The notes under the pieces: generated by a model
What the model saw: only the letters and a program-made list of their open reading frames with translations
The model's database searches: none
What the model was told of the DNA's origin: nothing
Part shown: piece after piece, positions 42,305 through 52,191 of the stretch
Numbering within the stretch: position 1 is the first letter of the stretch
Layout: every line of letters begins with the position of its first letter
Made by a program: the position numbers and the translations under genes
NCBI RefSeq assembly: GCF_014168815.1
Contig: NZ_AP021972.1
Location: 2,976,001-3,040,000 of the forward strand
Source of the DNA: Klebsiella sp. WP3-W18-ESBL-02
Lineage (GTDB): Bacteria > Pseudomonadota > Gammaproteobacteria > Enterobacterales > Enterobacteriaceae
Reading direction: 5' to 3'
DNA length: 64,000 bases

Positions 42305-43531
42305 TTAGCCGCGCTGGGCCGTCAGCTCAGCGATACGCACAATCACCTGCACCGCTTTCTCCATCCCTTCCAGGGTCACAAATTCATGCTTGCCGTGGTA
42401 GTTATAGCCGCCGGTGAAAATGTTCGGACACGGTAGCCCCATAAAGGAGAGCTGCGCGCCGTCGGTGCCGCCGCGAATCGGCTTGAGATCCGGCTCAATA
42501 TCGCAGTCGCGCATCGCCTGCTGAGCAATCTCGACGATATGCGGATGCTCCGCCACCTTCTCGCGCATATTGTAATAGCTGTCTTCAATGATCAGTTCAA
42601 TATAGCAATCCGGGTGCAGGCCTTTGCCGACCTTTTTGGCGATTTCCATCATCTTGCGCTTACGGGCTTCAAACTGCTTACGTTCAAAGTCGCGCACAAT
42701 GTAGTGCATCTCGGCGCGATCTACCGAACCTTTGATGCTGGTCAGATGGTAAAAACCTTCATAGCCTTCGGTTTTTTCCGGGCTTTCATCGGCGGGCACT
42801 TCCGCATGAATGCGCGCCGCCAGCGACAGCGCGTTGACCATCACTCCTTTCGCAGTTCCCGGGTGGACGTTATTACCGACAATCTTGATCGTCACCGATG
42901 CGGCATTAAAGTTTTCGTACTCCAGCTCGCCCACGCCGCCGCCGTCAATGGTGTAGGCCCACTGAGCGTTAAAAGCCTCAACGTCGAAATGTTTTGCCCC
43001 TTTGCCCACTTCTTCGTCCGGCGTGAAGGCCACGCGAATGTCGCCGTGCGGGATATTTTTCTCTTTCAGCACCGCCAGCGCGGTCATGATTTCGGCGATC
43101 CCTGCTTTATCATCGGCGCCGAGCAGCGTTTTACCATCGGTGGTGATCAGCGTCTGCCCCAGCAACTGGTGCAGCACCGGGAACATCACCGGTGACAGCA
43201 CTTCGTCGCCGATACCCAGCGCGATATCGCCGCCGCGGTAGTTTTCCACGATCTGCGGGTTAACGTTTTTACCGCTAAAGTCCGGGGCGGTATCCACATG
43301 GGAGATAAAACCAATCGCCGGAATGTCGCCGCTGACGTTGGCCGGCAGAGTCCCCATGACGGTGCCCTTTTCGCTCAACGTGACGTTAACCAGCCCCATC
43401 GTTTCCAATTGCTCTTTGAGCAGATGTAACAGTTTCCACTGCCCTTCGGTACTCGGCACCTGACGCACGCCGGGCTTCGATTGCGTGTCCAGAGAAACGT
43501 ACTGCAAAAAACGCTCAAGCAATTTATCCAT
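42305..43531 (-). CDS. pepT: Peptidase T
   Basis: 408-aa zinc aminotripeptidase of the M20 family, cytoplasmic. Metal ligands in GFISHVDTAPDFSG, LLGADDKAG and DEEVGKGAKHFDVE. Same length as E. coli PepT and monocistronic, divergent from potABCD. Confidence 0.97.
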   Translation of the reverse strand: MDKLLERFLQYVSLDTQSKPGVRQVPSTEGQWKLLHLLKEQLETMGLVNVTLSEKGTVMGTLPANVSGDIPAIGFISHVDTAPDFSGKNVNPQIVENYRGGDIALGIGDEVLSPVMFPVLHQLLGQTLITTDGKTLLGADDKAGIAEIMTALAVLKEKNIPHGDIRVAFTPDEEVGKGAKHFDVEAFNAQWAYTIDGGGVGELEYENFNAASVTIKIVGNNVHPGTAKGVMVNALSLAARIHAEVPADESPEKTEGYEGFYHLTSIKGSVDRAEMHYIVRDFERKQFEARKRKMMEIAKKVGKGLHPDCYIELIIEDSYYNMREKVAEHPHIVEIAQQAMRDCDIEPDLKPIRGGTDGAQLSFMGLPCPNIFTGGYNYHGKHEFVTLEGMEKAVQVIVRIAELTAQRG

Positions 43532-43825
43532 GTAGCCACCCTCACTTTTTGTGACAACATTATCAATAAGCCATAAAAGACAAATATTGCGTCAGGTCAC
43601 TTTTAGCCCGTCAAAGGCGACTTTTTTTCCCCGAACGGCATCTAATCGTCAGATATTCCTATAGGAAGTTTAACAAGGATTGGCGATTGAGTACGTTTGC
43701 CGTAGAATGCCAGCCCTTATTAATACGAATCAGACCTCTAAACGTCTAAAGGTGGTTAACCACAAACCCCGCATCGGGAAGCGATACCGTCGATCGAAGA
43801 TGATGTGTATCCACGGTGCGTTTAC
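43532..43825. other. Divergent pepT-potA intergenic region
   Basis: 294 bp. Includes a 12-bp perfect palindrome GTGGTTAACCAC (43751-43762) in the potA leader; no regulator assigned. An FNR-like site for pepT, as described in E. coli, was not clear to me. Confidence 0.5.
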
Positions 43826-44962
43826 ATGGGACAGAGTAATAAATTGAACACAAAATCGCGTTCGCTGTCGCCGCTGGTCGAACTGGTGGGGATTCGCAAG
43901 GACTTCGATGGTAAAACGGTCATTTCGGATCTCGATTTGACCATCAATAACGGTGAGTTCCTCACGCTGCTTGGCCCTTCTGGCTGCGGCAAAACGACCG
44001 TACTACGCCTGATTGCCGGGCTTGAAAGCGTTGACGCAGGGCAGATCCACCTGGAAAACCAGGATATCACCCGCGTTCCGGCCGAAGATCGCCACGTTAA
44101 TACCGTATTTCAGAGCTACGCGCTGTTTCCGCATATGACCGTTTTCGATAACGTCGCGTTTGGCCTGCGTATGCAGAAAACGCCGGCGAGCGAAATTGCG
44201 CCACGCGTGCACGACGCCCTGCGGATGGTACAGCTGGAAGAGTTTGCCCAGCGCAAGCCACACCAGCTCTCCGGCGGCCAGCAGCAGCGCGTCGCCATCG
44301 CCCGTGCGGTAGTCAATAAGCCAAGCCTGCTGCTGCTCGACGAATCGCTCTCTGCGCTTGACTACAAGCTGCGTAAACAGATGCAAAACGAACTGAAGGC
44401 GTTGCAGCGTAAGCTCGGTATCACCTTCGTGTTCGTTACCCACGATCAGGAAGAAGCGCTGACGATGTCCGACCGTATCGTGGTCATGCGCGACGGCAAA
44501 ATCGAGCAGGACGGTACGCCGCGTGAAATCTACGAAGAGCCGAAAAACCTGTTTGTCGCCGGCTTTATTGGCGAGATCAACCTGTTCGATGCGACCGTGA
44601 TCGCACGTCTTGACGATCTGCGGGTACGCGCCAACGTCGAAGGCCGTGAATGCAATATCTACGTCAACTTCCCGGTTGTTCCGGGACAAAAGCTCAACGT
44701 TCTGTTGCGCCCGGAAGATCTGCGCGTCGAGGAGATCCATGACGGCAATGAACTGGAAGGACTGATTGGCTACATCCGTGAACGTAACTATAAAGGGATG
44801 ACGCTGGAGTCGGTCGTTGAGCTGGAAAACGGCAAGATGGTGATGGTCAGCGAGTTCTTTAACGAAGACGATCCGGACTTTGACCACTCGCTGGACCAGA
44901 AAATGGCGATTAACTGGGTCGAAAGCTGGGAGGTCGTACTGGCTGATGAAGAGCACAAGTAA
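43826..44962 (+). CDS. potA: Spermidine/putrescine ABC transporter ATPase PotA
   Basis: 378 aa, E. coli length. Walker A GPSGCGKTT, signature LSGGQQQR, Walker B LLLLDESLSALD. C-terminal regulatory domain (TOBE) follows. ATG 43826 (MGQSNKLN) is chosen by homology over the frame opening at 43805. First gene of potABCD; overlaps potB by 17 bp. Confidence 0.97.
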   Translation: MGQSNKLNTKSRSLSPLVELVGIRKDFDGKTVISDLDLTINNGEFLTLLGPSGCGKTTVLRLIAGLESVDAGQIHLENQDITRVPAEDRHVNTVFQSYALFPHMTVFDNVAFGLRMQKTPASEIAPRVHDALRMVQLEEFAQRKPHQLSGGQQQRVAIARAVVNKPSLLLLDESLSALDYKLRKQMQNELKALQRKLGITFVFVTHDQEEALTMSDRIVVMRDGKIEQDGTPREIYEEPKNLFVAGFIGEINLFDATVIARLDDLRVRANVEGRECNIYVNFPVVPGQKLNVLLRPEDLRVEEIHDGNELEGLIGYIRERNYKGMTLESVVELENGKMVMVSEFFNEDDPDFDHSLDQKMAINWVESWEVVLADEEHK

Positions 44963-45803
44963 ATTCCAGAATGTGGTGATTGCCACAATTGTCGGTTGGC
45001 TTGTGCTGTTCGTGTTCCTGCCCAACCTGATGATCATCGTCACCAGCTTCCTGACCCGTGACGATGCCAACTTTGTTCAGATGGTGTTCACGCTGGACAA
45101 CTATACGCGTCTGCTCGATCCGCTCTACGCGCAGGTGCTACTGCACTCGCTGAACATGGCGGCCATCGCCACGCTGGCGTGCCTGGTACTGGGCTATCCG
45201 TTTGCCTGGTTCCTGGCCCGGCTGCCGCAGAAAGTGCGCCCGCTGCTGCTGTTTCTGCTGATCGTGCCCTTCTGGACCAACTCGCTGATTCGCATCTACG
45301 GGCTGAAAATCTTCCTCAGCACCAAAGGCTACCTCAACGAATTTCTGCTGTGGCTTGGCATCATTGATACGCCAATGCGGATTATGTTCACCCCCAGCGC
45401 CGTGATCATCGGCCTGGTGTACATCCTGCTGCCGTTTATGGTGATGCCGCTCTATTCCAGCATCGAAAAGCTCGATAAACCGCTGCTGGAAGCCGCTAAA
45501 GACCTTGGCGCCAGCAAGCTGCAAACCTTCATTCGCATTATTATTCCGCTTACCATGCCGGGTATTATTGCGGGCTGTCTGCTGGTGATGCTGCCGGCGA
45601 TGGGCCTCTTCTACGTCTCCGATCTCATGGGCGGGGCGAAAAACCTGCTGATTGGTAACGTCATTAAGAGCCAGTTCCTCAACATTCGCGACTGGCCGTT
45701 CGGCGCGGCCACCAGCATAACGCTGACGGTGGTGATGGGGCTGATGCTGCTGGTGTACTGGCGCGCGTCGCGCCTGCTCAATAAAAAGGTGGAGCTGGAA
45801 TGA
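44946..45803 (+). CDS. potB: Polyamine ABC permease PotB
   Basis: 285-aa inner-membrane permease with six helices and the EAA loop (EAAKDLGASKLQTFIRIIIP). The ATG at 44946 lies inside the end of potA, implying coupling; the stop overlaps potC as ATGA. Confidence 0.95.
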   Translation: MKSTSKFQNVVIATIVGWLVLFVFLPNLMIIVTSFLTRDDANFVQMVFTLDNYTRLLDPLYAQVLLHSLNMAAIATLACLVLGYPFAWFLARLPQKVRPLLLFLLIVPFWTNSLIRIYGLKIFLSTKGYLNEFLLWLGIIDTPMRIMFTPSAVIIGLVYILLPFMVMPLYSSIEKLDKPLLEAAKDLGASKLQTFIRIIIPLTMPGIIAGCLLVMLPAMGLFYVSDLMGGAKNLLIGNVIKSQFLNIRDWPFGAATSITLTVVMGLMLLVYWRASRLLNKKVELE

Positions 45804-46606
45804 TAGGTCGACTGCTGCGCGGCGGCTTTATGACCGCCATTTATGCGTATCTTTATATTCCGATTATCATTTTGATCGTGAACTCGTTTAACAGTTCGCG
45901 TTTCGGGATCAACTGGCAGGGTTTTACCACCCAGTGGTACAGCCTGTTGATGAACAACGATAGCCTGCTGCAGGCGGCCCAGCACTCGCTGACGATGGCG
46001 ATTTTCTCCGCGACCGCCGCCACGCTCATCGGCTCGTTAACCGCCGTGGCGCTGTATCGCTATCGCTTCCGCGGTAAACCGTTCGTCAGCGGCATGCTGT
46101 TCGTGGTGATGATGTCGCCAGATATCGTCATGGCTATCTCGCTGCTGGTGCTGTTTATGCTGCTTGGGATCCAGCTCGGCTTCTGGTCGCTGCTGTTCTC
46201 CCACATCACCTTCTGCCTGCCGTTCGTGGTGGTCACCGTCTTCTCCCGTCTGAAGGGCTTTGACGTACGCATGCTGGAGGCGGCAAAAGATCTGGGGGCC
46301 AGCGAGCTGACTATCCTGTGGAAAATTATTCTGCCGCTGGCGATGCCGGCGGTGGCGGCGGGCTGGCTGCTGAGCTTCACCCTGTCGATGGATGATGTCG
46401 TGGTCTCGTCGTTCGTTACCGGGCCCAGCTACGAAATTCTGCCGCTGAAGATTTATTCAATGGTGAAAGTCGGCGTGTCGCCGGAAGTGAACGCGCTGGC
46501 AACGATTCTGCTGGTTCTGTCGCTGGTCATGGTGATTGCCAGCCAGCTGATTGCTCGTGATAAAACCAAGGGCCTGAAGGTCAGGCGCACAACTCAGGGG
46601 ACGTAA
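45800..46606 (+). CDS. potC: Polyamine ABC permease PotC
   Basis: 268-aa permease, partner of PotB, with EAA loop EAAKDLGASELTILWKIILP. Four residues longer than E. coli at the C-terminus. One base separates it from potD. Confidence 0.95.
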   Translation: MIGRLLRGGFMTAIYAYLYIPIIILIVNSFNSSRFGINWQGFTTQWYSLLMNNDSLLQAAQHSLTMAIFSATAATLIGSLTAVALYRYRFRGKPFVSGMLFVVMMSPDIVMAISLLVLFMLLGIQLGFWSLLFSHITFCLPFVVVTVFSRLKGFDVRMLEAAKDLGASELTILWKIILPLAMPAVAAGWLLSFTLSMDDVVVSSFVTGPSYEILPLKIYSMVKVGVSPEVNALATILLVLSLVMVIASQLIARDKTKGLKVRRTTQGT

Positions 46607-46607
46607 A

Positions 46608-47654
46608 ATGATGAAATGGTCACGCCACCTGCTCGCGGCAGGTGCTTTAGCGCTCGGCATGAGCGTAGCCCACGCGGACGATAGCAAAACGCTGTATTTC
46701 TATAACTGGACGGAATACGTTCCGCCCGGACTGCTGGAACAGTTCACCAAAGAGACCGGCATCAAGGTTATCTATTCGACCTACGAGTCGAATGAAACCA
46801 TGTACGCCAAGCTTAAAACCTATAAAGACGGTGCCTATGATCTGGTGGTGCCGTCCACCTACTTTGTCGACAAAATGCGCAAAGAAGGGATGATTCAGAA
46901 GATCGATAAAACCCAACTGAGCAACTTCAGCAATCTTGACCCAGAGATGCTCAACAAGCCGTTTGACCCGAACAATGACTACTCTATTCCGTACATCTGG
47001 GGCGCAACGGCGATCGGCGTCAACAGCGATGCCATCGATCCGAAAAGCGTCACCAGTTGGGCCGACCTGTGGAAGCCGGAATACAAAAGCAGCCTGCTGC
47101 TGACCGACGATGCGCGCGAAGTGTTCCAGGTTGCTCTGCGCAAGCTCGGCTACTCTGGTAACACGACGGATCCGAAAGAGATTGAAGCCGCCTATAACGA
47201 GCTGAAAAAACTGATGCCGAACGTTGCCGCGTTCAACTCCGACAACCCGGCGAACCCGTATATGGAAGGCGAAGTTAACCTCGGTATGGTCTGGAACGGC
47301 TCGGCGTTCGTGGCTCGCCAGGCCGGCACGCCGCTGGAAATCGTGTGGCCGAAAGAAGGCGGTATCTTCTGGATGGACAGCCTGTCGATTCCGGCCAATG
47401 CCAAAAATAAAGAGGGCGCGCTGAAGCTGATTAACTTCCTGCTGCGCCCGGACGTGGCAAAACAGGTTGCGGAAACCATCGGCTACCCGACGCCTAACCT
47501 GGCGGCACGCAAACTGCTGAGCCCGGAGGTGGCCAACGATAAGTCGCTCTACCCTGACGCCGAAACCATTCAGAAAGGCGAGTGGCAGAACGACGTCGGC
47601 AACGCCAGCGCGCTGTATGAACAGTATTATCAGAAACTGAAAGCCGGACGTTAA
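46608..47654 (+). CDS. potD: Periplasmic spermidine/putrescine-binding PotD
   Basis: 348 aa, E. coli length, with a signal peptide (LLAAGALALGMSVAHA). Polyamine pocket residues can be followed (NWTEYVPPG, STYESNE, WNGSAFV). Start at tandem ATGATG; which is used is undetermined. A hairpin terminator follows. Confidence 0.96.
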   Translation: MMKWSRHLLAAGALALGMSVAHADDSKTLYFYNWTEYVPPGLLEQFTKETGIKVIYSTYESNETMYAKLKTYKDGAYDLVVPSTYFVDKMRKEGMIQKIDKTQLSNFSNLDPEMLNKPFDPNNDYSIPYIWGATAIGVNSDAIDPKSVTSWADLWKPEYKSSLLLTDDAREVFQVALRKLGYSGNTTDPKEIEAAYNELKKLMPNVAAFNSDNPANPYMEGEVNLGMVWNGSAFVARQAGTPLEIVWPKEGGIFWMDSLSIPANAKNKEGALKLINFLLRPDVAKQVAETIGYPTPNLAARKLLSPEVANDKSLYPDAETIQKGEWQNDVGNASALYEQYYQKLKAGR

Positions 47655-47663
47655 GCGTCCACG

Positions 47664-47690
47664 CGTCGGGACACCGTGCGTCCCGACGCT
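47664..47690. terminator. Bidirectional terminator potD/GntR gene
   Basis: GCGTCGGGAC and GTCCCGACGC arms (10 bp, perfect) with a 7-nt loop between convergent genes, abutting the GntR-gene stop. Confidence 0.75.
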
Positions 47691-48394
47691 CACCTCACCC
47701 GCGGGTAGAAATAGCGCACCCGAAATTCATCGTTATTGTTATACAGTACCGAATAGTCGAGCGGCCTGCCCGAGGGTTCCACGGCCTGCGTTTCGATACG
47801 AATCACCGGGTCCTTTTCGCTCAGATTGAGCATCCGCGCCACGTCTCGGCGAGCTAAAGTGGTAGAAAACGTCTCATAGCAGCCGGCGATGGTAATACCG
47901 CACTCTTGTTCGAAGAAGTCGAACTTTGAGTGGTTCATGTGCTCCAGCGTCAAACGAGGAAAACGCAGCGCCGACAGCCAGGTTTCCTCCAACTGCATTG
48001 GGGTTTTATCCATAGTGCGAATCCGCTTCACGTGGAACAACGGCTCACCCGGGTCACACTGTAGCCAACCGGCAATATTCTCCACTGCCGGGATCACCTC
48101 AAAGCTCAGCACGCGGCTGACCGCCGGTTTGCCTTGAATGCGGGCAATCTCGCTAAACCCCATAAATCCATTCAGCCAGGCCACCGTTTTTTTGTGGCGA
48201 ATAATACTGCCAGCGCCCTGCCGTTTTTCAATAATACCTTCCGCTTCCAGCACCGCCAGCGCTTTACGCAGCGTATTTCGCGACACCTTGAAATGCGCGG
48301 CGAGCGATTTTTCCGCCGGTAGCGCATCGCCCTCCCGCCGGTTCGACGTATCAATATATTCATTTATTAAATGGACAACCGAACGGTAAATCAT
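47690..48394 (-). CDS. GntR/UTRA (HutC-type) regulator
   Basis: 234-aa repressor candidate. N-terminal winged helix-turn-helix (AAHFKVSRNTLRKALAVLE, about residues 30-60) and C-terminal UTRA ligand domain that in this group binds sugar phosphates. ATG 48394 has GGGAGG seven bases before; the frame upstream lacks a signal. Divergent from the EIIC-GH3 pair, so it most likely controls it; 260 bp lie between the starts. Confidence 0.88.
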   Translation of the reverse strand: MIYRSVVHLINEYIDTSNRREGDALPAEKSLAAHFKVSRNTLRKALAVLEAEGIIEKRQGAGSIIRHKKTVAWLNGFMGFSEIARIQGKPAVSRVLSFEVIPAVENIAGWLQCDPGEPLFHVKRIRTMDKTPMQLEETWLSALRFPRLTLEHMNHSKFDFFEQECGITIAGCYETFSTTLARRDVARMLNLSEKDPVIRIETQAVEPSGRPLDYSVLYNNNDEFRVRYFYPRVR

Positions 48395-48654
48395 GGCAGC
48401 CTCCCTGCGGTTCAGAGAAACAGCATAACGCGATTTCCCCGGATTGCCAGCACGCAAAGGCACCACTAAGGAACACGTTTTTTCATCATTATTTCAATAA
48501 GATAAATAATGATTACGCACCATTCCCGCCTACCTATTCCTGTCTGGCGATGTAAATGGACACGTCAGCGCAGAAAAATATTGATGGACTTAACATTATC
48601 CCGAGCCAATTAAAACAAAAATACCCGACGACCTGACCACTTATCATTAACCTC

Positions 48655-49932
48655 ATGAATAAATTAGAAAAAACCTTTCATAAAATAAATCCTCTTATTG
48701 TCTGGCTCGGGAAAAGCCCATGGCTACAGGCCATCTCTATTTCAATGGTTTCTACCGTCGCAATTACGCTCATCGGATCGCTCAGCGTGCTCCTGATGGT
48801 GCTGCCTATCGACAGCGTGCATCAATTTTTTGTCAGCAGCAGCATGATGCCGGTGTTTAACAACGTCACGACCAGCACGCTAGGCATCCTGGCCATTTAC
48901 GTTACGTTCTTCATGGCGCGCAACCTGGTCCGGCAGTACAACGTCGACACGGACAGTACGCTGAGCGGCGTGGCGGCTGTCATGGCCTTTTTAATCGTGA
49001 CGCCGATGGCGGACGAAAGTGGCGCAATTACCGCTATTCCCCTGACCTGGCTCGGTGTACAGGGTGTTTTTTCCGCGATGCTGATTGGCCTGGGCGTCGG
49101 GCGTCTGTTTATCTTTACCATCCAGCGCGGCTGGACGCTGCGTCTGCCAAAAGGCGTGCCGCCGATGATTGGCCGGGTGTTCGAAGGCCTGTTTCCGTTC
49201 GTGCTGGTGGGTATTGTGTTTCTGCTGATTAACCGCCTCTTTGTGGCAACACCGTGGGAAAACATTCACCAGTGCATCTATACCCTTATCCAGCAACCGC
49301 TGAAAGGGCTGGGCGGTAGCCTCTGGGCGTTCCTGCTGGTCACGCTGGTCATGCAGCTGATGTGGTTTCTCGGTATTCACGGCACCAACGTGGTGCTGCC
49401 GCTGGTGACCCCCATCTGGCTGGCGATGGATCTCGAAAACCTTGACGCGTGGCGTAACGGTCTGGAAATGCCCAACGTGCTCGGGCTGGCGTTCTTTAAC
49501 ATCGTGACCTGGAGCGGGCTGGCGCTGGGGCTGGTACTGTTGATGTGCCTGTCAAAAAGCAAACAGTTTAACCAGATGGGCAGGCTGGCGCTGATGCCCG
49601 CGCTGTTCGGCATCACCGAACCGGTGATCTTCGGTACGCCGCTGGTGATGAACTACCGCCTGATGGTGCCGTTTGTGACCAACAACGCCATCGCCATCGT
49701 CATTGCGTGGCTGCTGATCAAACTGGGGCTGGTGGCCAAAATCGTGGGGGCTCAGACCCTCTTTGGCCTGCCGGTCGGCTTCTTCGCTGCGGTAGGCGGC
49801 GCGACATCAATTATCGCCCTGCACCTGTTCCTGCAGCTGATTCTTTCGCCGCTGCTCTGGTATCCGTGGTTCAAAATGGCCGAGCGCGCCGCGCTGGCGG
49901 CAGAACGCAACGCTGACCAGGAGGCCCAATGA
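48655..49932 (+). CDS. PTS EIIC, lactose/cellobiose family
   Basis: 425-aa membrane transport domain of the Lac-type (LacE/CelB) phosphotransferase system, with about eight helices and the loop motif ALFGITEPVIFGTPLVMN that binds sugar. No EIIA or EIIB domain is fused to it and none is encoded nearby, so it must borrow those or act without phosphorylation. Weak ribosome site. Its stop overlaps the next ATG (ATGA), so the two proteins are coupled. Substrate likely a beta-glucoside or other disaccharide, inferred from the neighbour. Confidence 0.87.
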   Translation: MNKLEKTFHKINPLIVWLGKSPWLQAISISMVSTVAITLIGSLSVLLMVLPIDSVHQFFVSSSMMPVFNNVTTSTLGILAIYVTFFMARNLVRQYNVDTDSTLSGVAAVMAFLIVTPMADESGAITAIPLTWLGVQGVFSAMLIGLGVGRLFIFTIQRGWTLRLPKGVPPMIGRVFEGLFPFVLVGIVFLLINRLFVATPWENIHQCIYTLIQQPLKGLGGSLWAFLLVTLVMQLMWFLGIHGTNVVLPLVTPIWLAMDLENLDAWRNGLEMPNVLGLAFFNIVTWSGLALGLVLLMCLSKSKQFNQMGRLALMPALFGITEPVIFGTPLVMNYRLMVPFVTNNAIAIVIAWLLIKLGLVAKIVGAQTLFGLPVGFFAAVGGATSIIALHLFLQLILSPLLWYPWFKMAERAALAAERNADQEAQ

Positions 49933-52151
49933 CCTCCCTTCACGCGCTGCTGGCGCAGATGACGCTGGACGAAAAAATAGGCCAGCTGGTACAGCTGTCC
50001 GGGGAGTTTTTCCTTGATGAGCCCCAGCTGACCGTGGGGCCGAAGGCGAAGCTGGGTATCGCGCAGGCGGTGGTGGATAACGTCGGTTCGGTGCTGAACG
50101 TCTCCGGTGCGGTGAAAACGCGCGAAATCCAGCGCAAACACCTGCAAAACAGTCGGCTAAAGATACCGCTGCTGTTTATGGCCGACGTGATTTACGGCTA
50201 CCGGACGATCTTCCCGATCCCGCTGGCGCTCGGCTGCAGCTGGTCGCCCGCGCTGATCCGTCAGTGCTGCGTCGTGGCGGCGAGAGAAGCCGCCAGCGCC
50301 GGTAGCCATGTGACCTTTGCGCCAATGGCCGACCTGGTGCGCGATGCGCGCTGGGGTCGCTGCATGGAGTCAACCGGCGAAGATGTGTTTCTGAACACAC
50401 AGTACGTGCGCGCCAGCGTTGAGGGTTTCCAGCAGGATATGCCCACGCAGCAAGGGTTGGCCGCCTGCGTGAAGCATTTTGCCGGCTACGGCGCGCCGAT
50501 CGGCGGTCGCGACTACAATACCGTTGAGCTGTCGCACCAGAGCCTGTTCGAAGACTATTTCCCGCCCTTCCAGGCCGCCATTGACGCGGGCTGCGAGATG
50601 GTGATGACGTCCTTCAACACCGTTGACGGCGTTCCCGCCACCGCCAACCCATGGCTATTGAAAACCCTGCTGCGCGAGCGCTGGGGGTTTCAGGGGATCA
50701 CCATTGCCGACTATGCCGCCGTGAAAGAGCTGATTGCGCACGGCGTCGCGGCCGATGAACAGGACGCCTGCGCGATCGCGTTCAACGCCGGGCTGGATAT
50801 CGACATGAAAACCGCCTGCTATGCCAACGGCCTGAAGCCGCTGCTGGCGGCCGGAAAAATCAGCGAACGCGCGCTGGATGACGCCGTCCTGCGCGTGCTG
50901 CGGCTGAAGCAGAAGCTGGGGTTATTCGACGATCCGTATCGCGGCGTCACCCCCGAGGGCGAGCAGCGCTGCTGCTATCACCCGGAGCATCTGCGCCTTG
51001 CCCGGGAGACGGCGGGGAAATCGCTGGTGGTGCTCAAAAACGATCGTCAGACGCTGCCGTTTAACCCGGCGACAACGCGCGTTGCGCTGATTGGCCCTTA
51101 TGCCGACAACCCGGATATCTTTGGGCTGTGGGCCGTTTACGGCGAGAAATCGCGCTGTACGACGCTTAAGACCGCGCTGCAAGAGGCCATCCCCGACGGC
51201 AACCTGTGCGTAACGCCGGGCTGCGACCTGCTGCTGGACTACGGTTTTCTCGGCGAATTTGGCGCAACGCACCAGGTAGAACAAACCCGCTGCCTGACCG
51301 ATAACGAGCGAGCGCAGGAGCTTGAGCGCGCGCTGGACTACGCGCGTCAGGCCGATGTGGTCCTGCTGGCGATGGGGGAGCATATGATGCAGAGCGGCGA
51401 AGCCGCCAGCCGCACCGACCTGCACCTGCCCCGCCATCAGGTCGAATTTATTCAGCAGATCGCCGCCGTGGCAAAGAAAACCGTGCTGCTCCTGTTTAAC
51501 GGCAGACCGCTGGTGCTGACCGACGTTGTCGACCACGTTGATGCCATCGTCGAGGCCTGGTTCCCCGGCATTGAGGGCAGCCACGCGCTGGTCGATGTAC
51601 TCAGCGGCAAACGCAACCCTTCCGGACGGCTGTCGATGAGTTTCCCTTATGCCAACGGCCAGGTGCCGGTCTATTACAACGCGCTGAATACCGGCCGACC
51701 GGCGCATCAGTCCGACCATAGCCCGCGCTTTCTGTCCAAATATCTGGACTGCCCGAACGCGCCGCTGTTTCCCTTTGGTTTTGGCCTATCGTGGCACGAG
51801 ACGCGCCTTAGCGATCTTCACGTGACGCCCCGTCTGCTGCCCGGAGGGACGGTCATGGTGAGCGTGGCAGCTCACAATACGTCTGACGTTGACGGCCTCG
51901 AAACCCTCCAGTTGTATCTTCATGATTGTGTCGCCAGCATCGCCCGCCCCGCCCTGCAGCTGAAAGGCTTTACCCAGGTGATGCTCGCCGCAGGTGAAAC
52001 GCAGGTGGTTCACTTTGAGATAACGCCGCACGATCTTGGCTTCTACGATGCCGAAGGCGATGTTCGGCTGGAGTACGGCAGGTTCAGGGCCTTTGTCGGC
52101 CTGAACAGCGCATCACTGCTGGAGGGAGAATTTTACTACGCAGAAAGTTAA
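49929..52151 (+). CDS. GH3 family beta-glycosidase, cytoplasmic
   Basis: 740 aa. (alpha/beta) barrel with KHFAGYG at 182-188 and nucleophile Asp261 in GITIADYAAV, the GH3 signature; then a sandwich domain (about 355-560) and a C-terminal fibronectin-type domain. There is no signal peptide, unlike periplasmic BglX, so it acts inside the cell on whatever the linked EIIC brings in. Most PTS beta-glucosides are split by GH1 or GH4 phospho-enzymes; a GH3 here is unusual. Function inferred. Confidence 0.88.
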   Translation: MTSLHALLAQMTLDEKIGQLVQLSGEFFLDEPQLTVGPKAKLGIAQAVVDNVGSVLNVSGAVKTREIQRKHLQNSRLKIPLLFMADVIYGYRTIFPIPLALGCSWSPALIRQCCVVAAREAASAGSHVTFAPMADLVRDARWGRCMESTGEDVFLNTQYVRASVEGFQQDMPTQQGLAACVKHFAGYGAPIGGRDYNTVELSHQSLFEDYFPPFQAAIDAGCEMVMTSFNTVDGVPATANPWLLKTLLRERWGFQGITIADYAAVKELIAHGVAADEQDACAIAFNAGLDIDMKTACYANGLKPLLAAGKISERALDDAVLRVLRLKQKLGLFDDPYRGVTPEGEQRCCYHPEHLRLARETAGKSLVVLKNDRQTLPFNPATTRVALIGPYADNPDIFGLWAVYGEKSRCTTLKTALQEAIPDGNLCVTPGCDLLLDYGFLGEFGATHQVEQTRCLTDNERAQELERALDYARQADVVLLAMGEHMMQSGEAASRTDLHLPRHQVEFIQQIAAVAKKTVLLLFNGRPLVLTDVVDHVDAIVEAWFPGIEGSHALVDVLSGKRNPSGRLSMSFPYANGQVPVYYNALNTGRPAHQSDHSPRFLSKYLDCPNAPLFPFGFGLSWHETRLSDLHVTPRLLPGGTVMVSVAAHNTSDVDGLETLQLYLHDCVASIARPALQLKGFTQVMLAAGETQVVHFEITPHDLGFYDAEGDVRLEYGRFRAFVGLNSASLLEGEFYYAES

Positions 52152-52191
52152 TTTTCGGGCGCCCGGCGAGTTGTCGCGGGCGCCCGAACGT

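Noticed and set aside
46647..47693. 348-codon frame opposite potD
   Set aside because: Shadow frame of a well-conserved gene.
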